DNA from: Hymenobacter sediminicola
GTDB taxonomy: Bacteria; Bacteroidota; Bacteroidia; Cytophagales; Hymenobacteraceae
DNA length: 64,000 nucleotides
NCBI RefSeq assembly: GCF_014250515.1
Contig: NZ_CP060202.1
Coordinates: 741,001-805,000, forward strand
Direction of reading: 5' to 3'
Positions 9,515 to 17,575 of the stretch are shown here, piece after piece. The translations under genes were made by a program, and so were the position numbers. The stretch's first letter is position 1. Every line of letters starts with the position of its first letter. The notes under the pieces are model-generated. The model was given only the letters and a program-made list of their open reading frames with translations, was not told where the DNA came from and searched no databases.

Positions 9515-10902
9515 TGCTGATTCGCAATAAGCTGATGCTGCGCTTTACGCTACTGGTGCTGGCCATTCAGGTGAGCTTTTCGGCGTTTATCTACTACTTC
9601 TACGCCACCACGCGCCGGCAGCGTTTCGAGCACCGGCTGGAAAACGCGGCTACGCTGTCGGGGCGGCTGCTGGTGCGCACGGGCAAACTGGCAACAGGCA
9701 ATCTGGGCAGTATCCGGCGCGGCGACTTAATCACAATTCCTGGGGAGCAAATCAGCATTTATGGCCCGGCGGCGGACCTGCGCTACAGCAGTACCGACGA
9801 TATTGACCAAGCACCCAATCAGCTTCGGCTGAAACGCCTGAAACCAAGGCAGCCGCTGCTGTTTACAATTGGGCTCAACCGAGAGGCAATTGGCATGGCC
9901 TACGAGTATCAGGGCAAGTATTACCACATTTTTGTGTCGGCGGTAGATAGGCTGGGCTGGGCGCAGCTCAACCGGGTTCGGATTCTGCTGCTGGTAGGCA
10001 ATGTGGGCGCGCTGGCCCTTACTATTCTGGCCGGCTGGTACTTTGCGGGCTCAGCATTGCGGCCGGTAGCCCGCATTATCCGGCAGGCCGAGCGTATTTC
10101 GGCCTCTAACTTGGGGCGCCGCCTGCATGAGGGCAACCGCCGCGACGAAATGGCGCAACTGGCCATGACCTTCAACGTCATGCTGACGGGACTGGAGCAG
10201 GCGTTTGAGTCGCAGAGAAGCTTCCTGTCGCACGCTTCCCACGAGTTGCGCACTCCGCTCACCACCCTAATGGGTACCCTGGAAACGGCCCTCACCTACG
10301 ACCAGACGCTGGAAGATGCCCGCCAGAGTATGACCGAAAGCCTGGATGCCGCCCGCCACCTCCACGGCCTCACCAATAGTTTGCTGGCGCTGGTGAAAGT
10401 AGATGGTGCCCTGCCGGCTTTCGTGCCCGTGCGCCTAGATGAATGCCTGAGCCAAGCCTTGGACTATGCCCGCGCGAAGTATCCGGGGCGCGAACTGCGC
10501 CTGGTTTTCGGAGAGTTGCCTGAAGCCGAGGAAACCGACGTGTTTATGGTGCCTGGCAACGCGCAACTGCTTACCACGGCCCTGCTCAACCTGCTCGACA
10601 ATGCCTGTAAATACTCGACAGGGGCTGTGCAGGCGGAACTGGCCTACGCCGCTGCGCACACGCTACGAGTCCGCATTACCGATACTGGCCCGGGCCTCAC
10701 GCCGGAGGAGCTGAAGCGTATTTACGAGCCTCTATACCGGACTTCCGGCGCCATCAACCGGCCCGGGTATGGCCTGGGTCTGCCGCTCACCCAGAAAATA
10801 GTGCAGCGCCACGGTGGCCGGCTGGAGCTTACGTCAGCAGTAGGGCAGGGTACTGCCGCTACCGTGTGGCTGCCGGCGCTGACCGGGCAGGGGCTGATAT
10901 AA
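9514..10902 (+). CDS. Sensor histidine kinase
   Basis: The 462-residue membrane kinase is partner of the preceding regulator and overlaps it by one base pair of its start codon. It has two membrane segments (about residues 8-28 and 155-175) flanking a periplasmic sensor of about 125 residues, a HAMP linker (SALRPVARIIRQAERIS), the HisKA phospho-acceptor helix (SFLSHASHELRTPLTTLMG), and an HATPase domain with the N box (LLNLLDNACKYS), G1 (DTGPGL) and G2 (GYGLGLPLT). The architecture matches the CusS/heavy-metal sensor group, but the periplasmic domain does not itself reveal the ligand. Confidence 0.93.
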   Translation: MLIRNKLMLRFTLLVLAIQVSFSAFIYYFYATTRRQRFEHRLENAATLSGRLLVRTGKLATGNLGSIRRGDLITIPGEQISIYGPAADLRYSSTDDIDQAPNQLRLKRLKPRQPLLFTIGLNREAIGMAYEYQGKYYHIFVSAVDRLGWAQLNRVRILLLVGNVGALALTILAGWYFAGSALRPVARIIRQAERISASNLGRRLHEGNRRDEMAQLAMTFNVMLTGLEQAFESQRSFLSHASHELRTPLTTLMGTLETALTYDQTLEDARQSMTESLDAARHLHGLTNSLLALVKVDGALPAFVPVRLDECLSQALDYARAKYPGRELRLVFGELPEAEETDVFMVPGNAQLLTTALLNLLDNACKYSTGAVQAELAYAAAHTLRVRITDTGPGLTPEELKRIYEPLYRTSGAINRPGYGLGLPLTQKIVQRHGGRLELTSAVGQGTAATVWLPALTGQGLI

Positions 10903-10996
10903 GCACTGGAAGCAGGCGTTAATATCTTCTAATACGCTTCTCATCTCGTTTTAATGTCGGGGAGGGTCCTTTGTGGGGTAAATCAGCCGCCCCACA

Positions 10997-11266
10997 ATGA
11001 CCCCTGAGCCTCGGCCCACCAGTTTCCTGCTCTACCTCCTCACCCTAGCCGTTGTGCTGTCGGTGGGGCTGAACGCGTTTCTGCTCTACCGCATACCGGA
11101 AGCCGAAGACGAGCCGGCCGCTCTTTCCGAAGCGGAGGCCGAGCTGCACATGACCCAGCGCCTGCTAGCGCGCTGCCAAGCCTCCCATCAGCGCCAGGAT
11201 AGTGTCCTGCTGACGCTGCAATCCACAGCAGCCACTGCTACCACGTCGGGTCTCATTGGTCCTTAA
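10997..11266 (+). CDS. Small single-pass membrane protein
   Basis: This 89-residue protein is not recognised. It has one membrane helix at about residues 10-28 (LLYLLTLAVVLSVGLNAFLLY), then an acidic, probably helical segment (EAEDEPAALSEAEAELHMTQRLL), then a Ser/Thr/Ala-rich tail. It lies between the two-component pair and the RND efflux genes, all on the same strand. It could belong to that system, but nothing in the sequence proves it. Confidence 0.65.
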   Translation: MTPEPRPTSFLLYLLTLAVVLSVGLNAFLLYRIPEAEDEPAALSEAEAELHMTQRLLARCQASHQRQDSVLLTLQSTAATATTSGLIGP

Positions 11267-11317
11267 GCCGTCTGCCGGCCGCTCCTTCTTCCTATCTGTC
11301 ATTCTTCCATTCGTTTC

Positions 11318-12481
11318 ATGAATTCTTCTTTCTTCCCTGCGCTTACGGCCACGTTGCGTCAGGGCTTGCCTGCACTACTGGGAGCCGCTTTGCTGGCCGG
11401 CTGTACTGCCGATGGCAAAGATCAGTCGGCGGCCACGCAGGCCGTTCCGATGCTGCCCGTCACGACGCTCAAATTTTCGGAGCAGGAGCTATTTCACGAG
11501 TATGTAGCCGATGTGCAGGCCGTGCGCAATGTGGAAGTGCGCGCCCAGGTCGGCGGCTTTCTGGAGCATATCTATGTAGATGAAGGCCGGACCGTGAAGA
11601 AAGGCCAGCCGCTATTCCGCATGAATGCCAGCGCCTATCAGAACCAGCTGAACCAGGCCCGCGCTACGGTATCGGGAGCGGAGGCGCAGGCCCGCGCTGC
11701 CCGCCTCGAAATGGAGCGGGTGAAGTTGCTGGTGGACAAGAACGTTATTGCCAAAACCGAGCTGGCGCTTTCCCAAACCAAGGTGAAGGACGCCGACGCC
11801 CGCGTGGCCGATGCCCGCACCCAGGAAGCTGCCGCCCGCCTCAAGCTCGGTTTCACGCTGGTAAAAGCGCCGTTTGATGGCATCATCGACCGGATTCCGC
11901 TGAAAGTGGGAAGCATGGTGGAAGAAGGCACGCTGCTGACCACCGTATCGGACCTGCGCGCGGTGTTTGCCTACTTCAACGTGGCCGAAGGCGAGTACCT
12001 GGAGTACGTGAAAGCCCGCCAGCGCCACCCCGAGCGCCACACCGATTCCGTGTCGCTGACGCTGGCCGACGGCTCGCTCTACCCGCTGGCCGGCCACATA
12101 GAAACCACCGAAAGCGAGTTCAACGCCAGCACCGGCTCGCTGGCTTTCCGGGCCCGCTTCGATAACCCCAAGCAGCTGCTCAAGCACGGCGCTTCGGGCC
12201 GGATTCGCCTCACCAACAAGCTGCCCGAAGCCCTGCTGGTGCCCCAGAAGGCGGTGTTCGAAATCCAGGATAAAAACTACGTGTACGTGGTGGACAGCGC
12301 CAACCAGGTGCACATGCGCAACTTCAAGCCCCAGACCCGCACCGGTCTTTTCTACGTGGTGAAGGACGGCCTGAAACCGGGCGAAAAAATTGTGTACGAA
12401 GGCACGACGGGCCTGAAAAACGGCCAGAAGATCCGGCCGCGCCTGGTGCAGCCCGATTCGGTGCTGGCTTCCGCGCACTAA
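11318..12481 (+). CDS. RND efflux periplasmic adaptor (membrane fusion protein)
   Basis: The 387-residue lipoprotein has a lipobox (LLGAALLAGC). It follows the AcrA/MexA plan: a first barrel-sandwich half (VEVRAQVGGFLEHIYVDEGRTVKKGQPLFRMN), a helical hairpin of about 70 residues (LNQARATVSGAEAQARAARLE through RTQEAAARLKLG), a second sandwich half (LVKAPFDGIIDRIPLKVGSMV), a beta-barrel and the membrane-proximal domain (VVKDGLKPGEKIVYEG). It should link the inner-membrane pump to the outer channel. It is the first gene of the three-part efflux set; substrates are not evident from the sequence. Confidence 0.95.
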   Translation: MNSSFFPALTATLRQGLPALLGAALLAGCTADGKDQSAATQAVPMLPVTTLKFSEQELFHEYVADVQAVRNVEVRAQVGGFLEHIYVDEGRTVKKGQPLFRMNASAYQNQLNQARATVSGAEAQARAARLEMERVKLLVDKNVIAKTELALSQTKVKDADARVADARTQEAAARLKLGFTLVKAPFDGIIDRIPLKVGSMVEEGTLLTTVSDLRAVFAYFNVAEGEYLEYVKARQRHPERHTDSVSLTLADGSLYPLAGHIETTESEFNASTGSLAFRARFDNPKQLLKHGASGRIRLTNKLPEALLVPQKAVFEIQDKNYVYVVDSANQVHMRNFKPQTRTGLFYVVKDGLKPGEKIVYEGTTGLKNGQKIRPRLVQPDSVLASAH

Positions 12482-12659
12482 CGACTCCATCCGCCTAAAG
12501 TCAGGGTCGGGGCTTCCTGCTCCGTGGAAAAGGGGGGACACGCCAGCCGGTGCAGGATGACACTGGCTGGTAGCGGCTTCCGGCTCTGGCTTTTTTATCA
12601 CGCCGACCCCTCCTCAGTTTTTGAGGAGGGGACTCCGGCTTCCTTGCCACACACCTGCT
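12482..12659 (+). other. Intercistronic region with two stem-loops
   Basis: The 178 nt between adaptor and pump are longer than other gaps in this operon. They hold a 10-bp stem with one G-T pair (12543-12552 with 12561-12570) and a perfect 10-bp stem (12607-12616 with 12622-12631). A T6 run lies between them at about 12591-12596. They may tune transcript stability or partial termination inside the operon. Confidence 0.5.
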
Positions 12660-15600
12660 ATGTTCGATATTTTCATTCGCCGGCCGATTCTCTCGCTGGT
12701 TATTTCCGTGTTTCTGCTGCTGCTCGGGGGGCTGGCGCTGTTCACGCTGCCCATCACGCAGTTCCCCGACATCGTGCCGCCTTCCGTGACGGTGACGGCC
12801 AAGTACACGGGCGCCAACGCCGAGGTATGCGCCAAGGCCGTGGCCACGCCGCTGGAGCGCGCCATCAACGGCGTGCCCGGCATGACCTACATGTCGTCGG
12901 TGAGCTCCAACAACGGCGTGACGCTCATCACGGTGTTCTTTAAAGTCGGCACCGACCCCGACCTGGCCGCCGTGAGCGTGCAGAACCGCGTCACGACCAT
13001 CATTGATGAGCTGCCGGAAGAGGTGATTAAGGCGGGCGTCACGACGGAGAAAGAGGTGAACAGCATGCTGCTCTACCTCAACATCATGAGCGACGACCCC
13101 AAAGCCAACGAGAAGTTCATCTACAACTTCGCCGACATCAACGTGCTGCAGGAGCTGAAGCGTATTGATGGCGTGGGCTTCGCCGAAATCATGGGCTCGC
13201 GCGAGTACTCAATGCGGGTGTGGCTGAAGCCGGACCGCATGGCCGCCTACAACGTGGGCACCGACGAAGTGGTGGAAGCCATCCGGGCCCAGAACGTGGA
13301 AGCCGCGCCCGGCAAGTCGGGGGAAAGCTCGGGCCGCGAGGCGCAGGTGCTGCAATACGTGCTGCGCTACACCGGCAAGCTGTTTGAGCCCGAGCAGTAC
13401 CGCAACATTGTGGTGCGCGCCGGCTCCGATGGCTCCATTCTGCGCCTGCGCGACGTGGCGGAAGTAGAATTTGGCTCGCTCACCTACGGCATGTCCTCGA
13501 AGATTGACGGGCAGCCCTCGGCGGCCATCATGCTCAAGCAGCGCCCCGGCTCCAACGCCTCCGAGGTAATCGACGGCGTGAAAAACCGCATGGCCGAGCT
13601 GAAAGGCACCAGCTTCCCGCCCGGCATGACCTACAGCATCTCCTACGACGTGTCGCGCTTCCTCGACGCCTCCATTCACGAGGTGCTCCGCACGCTGGTC
13701 GAGGCCTTCCTGCTGGTGTTCCTGATTGTGTACATCTTTCTGCAGGACTTCCGCTCCACCCTGATTCCGGCGCTGGCCGTGCCCGTGGCGCTGATTGGTA
13801 CCCTGTTTTTCATGCAGGTGCTGGGCTTCTCCATCAACCTGCTCACGCTGTTTGCGCTGGTGCTGGCCATCGGTATTGTGGTCGATAACGCCATTGTGGT
13901 GGTGGAGGCCGTGCACGCCAAAATGCAGGAAAAACACCTGCCGGCGCGGGCTGCCACCTTCGAGGCCATGCGCGAAATCAGTTCCTCGCTGGTGGCCATT
14001 ACGCTGGTGATGTCGGCGGTATTCATCCCGGTATCGTTCATGGATGGCCCGGTGGGCGTGTTCTACCGCCAGTTTTCGCTCACGCTGGCCATTGCCATTG
14101 TCATTTCCGGCGTCAATGCCGTGACCCTGACGCCGGCTCTGTGTGCCATCATGCTCCGGCACACGCCGCTGGCCGAAGGTGAAAAGCCGAAAAGCCTGAT
14201 GGGCCGCTTCTTCGCTGGCTTCAACCGCCGCTACGAAGCCATGGCCGGCCGCTACCAGGGCCTGCTGCGCGGCGTGGCAGGGCGCCGCGTCGTCACGCTG
14301 GGCATGCTGCTGCTGTTTTTCGGGGCTACCTGGGGCGTCAGCCGCGTGCTGCCCTCCGGCTTCATCCCGACCGAAGACCAGGGCATGATTTACGTGAACG
14401 TGACCACGCCCGCCGGCGCCACCGTGGAACGCACCGAGCAGGTGCTGGCCCAGGTGCAGAAAATGGCGCAGGATATGGGACCAGTCGAGTCAGTTTCGAC
14501 GCTGGCCGGCTACAGCCTCGTGAACGAAGTGGCGGGCTCCAGCTACGGTATGGGCATGATTAACCTCAAGCCCTGGGACCAGCGCAAGGAGTCGGTTCAG
14601 GAGTTGATTGCGGAGCTGGAGGAGAAAACCAAAGGCATCAGCGACGCCAGCATTCAGTTTCTGCCGCCGCCCACCGTGCCCGGCTTCGGTAACTCCAGTG
14701 GCTTCGAGCTGCGCCTGCTCGACAAATCCGGCACCGGCGACCTGCAGAAAACTGCCGATGTGGCCCAGACCTTCATTACGGCCCTCAACAAGGAAGGCGC
14801 CATCAACGGAGCCTTCACCGGCTTCGACCCCAATTTCCCGCAGTACCTCATCCACGTTGACCAGGACATGGCAGCCAAGAAAGGCGTGACCATCGATAAG
14901 GCCATGAGCACGCTACAAACCCTGATGGGCAGCTACTACGCCTCCAACTTCATCCGGTTCGGGCAGATGTATAAGGTGATGGTGCAGGCCTCGCCCGAGT
15001 ACCGCGGCCGCCCCGAGGACGTGCTGACCCTGCACGTGAAAAACGACCGGGGCGAGATGGTGCCTTTCTCCACTTTCGTGAAGCTGGAGCGTGTTTTCGG
15101 CCCCGACCAGCTCACGCGCTACAACATGTACACCTCGGCCATGATCAACGGTGACGCTGCCGTGGGCTTCTCCTCCGGCGACGCCATCAGCGCCATCGAG
15201 CGGGTAGCGGCCAAGGAGCTGCCCCGCGGCTACGACTACGAGTGGAGCGGCATGACGCGGGAGCAAATCCTGAGCGGCGACCAGGCGCTGTACGTGTTCG
15301 GCATCGTGCTCATCTTCGTGTATCTGCTGCTGGCGGCCCAGTACGAGAGTCTGCTCTTGCCGCTGCCGGTGCTGCTGAGTTTGCCCACCGGCGTGTTCGG
15401 AGCCTTCCTGAGTTTGAAGCTGCTGGGCCTGGAAAACAACATCTACGCCCAGGTGGCGCTGGTGATGCTGATAGGTCTGCTGGGCAAAAACGCCATCCTC
15501 ATCATCGAGTTTGCCGAGCAGCGCCGCCGCCAGGGAGCTTCTGTGCTTGATGCGGCTATAGAAGGTGCCGTGTCGCGTCTGCGGCCTATCCTGATGACGT

Positions 15601-15887
15601 CCTTCGCCTTCATTGCGGGCTTGATTCCGCTGGTAATTGCCAGCGGGGCCGGCGCCCTCGGCAACCGCTCCATCGGTACGGCGGCGGCGGGCGGTATGCT
15701 CATCGGCACGCTGTTCGGCATGGTCCTGATTCCGGGCCTGTACGTGCTGTTCGCCAGCCTAGAAAAGCCCAAAAACCTGGATGCTGACGCTGCAGAAGCC
15801 GAAGAAACGCCCGCCGTTCCTGCCCCTCAGCATCGTCTCAACGGCGCGGCCGTGCCCGCCGGCGAACCTGTTCATTTCATCAAATAA
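12660..15887 (+). CDS. RND multidrug efflux pump, AcrB/HAE1 family
   Basis: The 1075-residue inner-membrane transporter has the family's usual length, with 12 membrane segments and two large periplasmic loops. The start MFDIFIRRPILSLVISVFL is typical, so the ATG at 12660 is preferred over an upstream in-frame codon. The proton-relay segment of TM4 reads LAIGIVVDNAIVVVEAV: one Asp followed by Asn, where AcrB has two. The TM10 Lys is present (GLLGKNAILIIEFAEQ). It works with the preceding adaptor and the following channel protein. The substrate is unknown; the hydrophobe/amphiphile branch is likely rather than the CusA metal branch. Confidence 0.96.
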   Translation: MFDIFIRRPILSLVISVFLLLLGGLALFTLPITQFPDIVPPSVTVTAKYTGANAEVCAKAVATPLERAINGVPGMTYMSSVSSNNGVTLITVFFKVGTDPDLAAVSVQNRVTTIIDELPEEVIKAGVTTEKEVNSMLLYLNIMSDDPKANEKFIYNFADINVLQELKRIDGVGFAEIMGSREYSMRVWLKPDRMAAYNVGTDEVVEAIRAQNVEAAPGKSGESSGREAQVLQYVLRYTGKLFEPEQYRNIVVRAGSDGSILRLRDVAEVEFGSLTYGMSSKIDGQPSAAIMLKQRPGSNASEVIDGVKNRMAELKGTSFPPGMTYSISYDVSRFLDASIHEVLRTLVEAFLLVFLIVYIFLQDFRSTLIPALAVPVALIGTLFFMQVLGFSINLLTLFALVLAIGIVVDNAIVVVEAVHAKMQEKHLPARAATFEAMREISSSLVAITLVMSAVFIPVSFMDGPVGVFYRQFSLTLAIAIVISGVNAVTLTPALCAIMLRHTPLAEGEKPKSLMGRFFAGFNRRYEAMAGRYQGLLRGVAGRRVVTLGMLLLFFGATWGVSRVLPSGFIPTEDQGMIYVNVTTPAGATVERTEQVLAQVQKMAQDMGPVESVSTLAGYSLVNEVAGSSYGMGMINLKPWDQRKESVQELIAELEEKTKGISDASIQFLPPPTVPGFGNSSGFELRLLDKSGTGDLQKTADVAQTFITALNKEGAINGAFTGFDPNFPQYLIHVDQDMAAKKGVTIDKAMSTLQTLMGSYYASNFIRFGQMYKVMVQASPEYRGRPEDVLTLHVKNDRGEMVPFSTFVKLERVFGPDQLTRYNMYTSAMINGDAAVGFSSGDAISAIERVAAKELPRGYDYEWSGMTREQILSGDQALYVFGIVLIFVYLLLAAQYESLLLPLPVLLSLPTGVFGAFLSLKLLGLENNIYAQVALVMLIGLLGKNAILIIEFAEQRRRQGASVLDAAIEGAVSRLRPILMTSFAFIAGLIPLVIASGAGALGNRSIGTAAAGGMLIGTLFGMVLIPGLYVLFASLEKPKNLDADAAEAEETPAVPAPQHRLNGAAVPAGEPVHFIK

Positions 15888-15889
15888 GT

Positions 15890-17395
15890 ATGCGCCTGCG
15901 TTCTGCTATAGTTTCCGGTCTTACTGTACTGGCTTTGGCCTCGGGCTGCCGCGTGGCGGCAACCACGGAGCCTAAAGCCAGTGCGGCACTGCCTGCTGCC
16001 TTTGCCACCACCCCGCAGGGGCCGTCTGCCGTGGCTGCAACCACGGCGGGCGGTGCGCTGCCCACCCCGCCCGCCGATACGCTTAGTGCCGGCGCCCTGC
16101 CGTGGCGGCAGTTCTTCGCCGACCCCGCGCTGTCGGCCCTTATTGATACCGCGCTACAGCAAAACCTGGACCTGCGTATTGCCGTGCAGCGGGTAGAAGC
16201 AGCCCGGGCCAACTACCTGGCCCGTCGTGGCGCGCTGCTGCCCACCGTCTCGGCCGTAGGCTCGGCCGGTGCCGACCGGTATGGCCGCTACACCCTGAAC
16301 GGCGTGGGTAACTTCGATACTAACCTGTCGCCCAATATTGAAGGTGGACAGCGGATTCCGGGCCCGCTCACGCCGGATTTTTTCGTGGGCCTGCGCAGCT
16401 CATGGGAAATTGATTTATGGGGCAAGCTCAAGAGCCGCCGCAAGGCCGCATACCTGCGGGTGCTGGCATCGGAGCAGGGGCGCAACTTCGTGACGACCAA
16501 TGTGGTGGCCGAAGTGGCGCGGCTCTATTACGAACTGCTCACCTACGACAACCAGCTGGCCGTGCTGCAGCGCAACGTGGCCCTGCAGCAGAAGGCACTG
16601 GGCGTCATGCGGATTCAGAAGCAAGCCGGCCGCGCCACCGAGCTGGCCGTGCAGCAGTTTGAAGCCCAAGCCCTGCGCACCGAAAGCCTGGCCTATGAAA
16701 CCCGCCAGCGCATCACCGAAACCGAAGCCGCCATCAACCAGCTGCTCGGCCGCTACCCGCAACCTATTGCCCGCGGCGCAGCGCTGCCCCAGCAGACGTT
16801 GCCGGCCCGCCTCAGCGCCGGCCTGCCCTCGGCCGCGCTGCTGCGCCGCCCCGATGTGCGCCAGGCTGAGCTGGACCTGCAGGCTGCCCGCGCCGACGTA
16901 GATGCCGCCCGGGCCGCTTTTCTGCCCTCGCTCACGCTCACGCCCTACGTCGGGTTCAATGCTTTCCGCAGCAATATGCTGTTCGATCCGTCGTCGCTGG
17001 CATTTGGGGCGGTAGCCGGGCTGGCGGGGCCCATCCTCAACCGGAGCCAGCTTAAAGCCGACCACCGCGCCGCCGTAGCCGCCAACCTCGAAACCTACTA
17101 CCTCTACCAGAAGACACTGCAAACCGGCTTCCGCGAAGTCGTGACCGGGCTCAAGGGCCTGGAAAACTTCCGCTCGGCCGCCGCACTCCGCCAGCAGGAA
17201 GTAGACCTGCTCACGAAGGGTGTAGCCACCGCCAACGACCTGTATGTGGCCGGCTATGCCTCTTATCTGGAAGTAATTACGGCCCAGCGTAGTGTGCTGG
17301 AAGCCGAACTGAGTCTGGCTGAAGCCCGGCAAGCTCAGCTACTGCAAAGTGTGAACCTCTACCGCGCCCTGGGCGGCGGCTGGCAACAGCCATAG
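15890..17395 (+). CDS. TolC/NodT-type outer-membrane efflux channel lipoprotein
   Basis: The 501-residue protein starts 2 nt after the pump stop codon. It has a lipobox (LALASGC) and two repeated outer-membrane-efflux domains: the helices with ALIDTALQQNLDLRIAVQRVE and RRPDVRQAELDLQAARADVD are the characteristic coiled-coil segments, and ELSLAEARQAQLLQSVNLYRALGGGW is the typical end. It should form the trimeric channel that carries pump substrates across the outer membrane. It closes the efflux operon and is followed by a strong terminator. Confidence 0.95.
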   Translation: MRLRSAIVSGLTVLALASGCRVAATTEPKASAALPAAFATTPQGPSAVAATTAGGALPTPPADTLSAGALPWRQFFADPALSALIDTALQQNLDLRIAVQRVEAARANYLARRGALLPTVSAVGSAGADRYGRYTLNGVGNFDTNLSPNIEGGQRIPGPLTPDFFVGLRSSWEIDLWGKLKSRRKAAYLRVLASEQGRNFVTTNVVAEVARLYYELLTYDNQLAVLQRNVALQQKALGVMRIQKQAGRATELAVQQFEAQALRTESLAYETRQRITETEAAINQLLGRYPQPIARGAALPQQTLPARLSAGLPSAALLRRPDVRQAELDLQAARADVDAARAAFLPSLTLTPYVGFNAFRSNMLFDPSSLAFGAVAGLAGPILNRSQLKADHRAAVAANLETYYLYQKTLQTGFREVVTGLKGLENFRSAAALRQQEVDLLTKGVATANDLYVAGYASYLEVITAQRSVLEAELSLAEARQAQLLQSVNLYRALGGGWQQP

Positions 17396-17416
17396 TTTTT
17401 CTGCCGCCCTTCCTGG

Positions 17417-17449
17417 AACGGCCGTGCTACTAAGCACGGCCGTTTTTTT
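17417..17449 (+). terminator. Rho-independent terminator of the efflux operon
   Basis: A perfect 12-bp stem (17417-17428 with 17433-17444) with a 4-nt loop is followed by a T-run, 21 nt after the channel gene. Confidence 0.9.
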
Positions 17450-17575
17450 ATGGCTCACCTGGCCAGTATGCAAGAGAGTCAGTGGAAAGGAAAGCTGCGG
17501 TAATTGAGCAGAAATGTGAAACTTGGGGTTCGGGGAGCAGCTGCAGATAGTTCGGCTGCTTCACCTGCCTGCTTC

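Noticed and set aside
11612..12601. 329-codon frame antisense to the efflux adaptor
   Set aside because: Low-complexity Val/Gly/His composition, and overlap with a well-supported adaptor gene.
13209..14162. 317-codon frame antisense to the RND pump
   Set aside because: The product is dominated by His, Gln and Arg, with no start signal or motif; it is a shadow of the pump gene.
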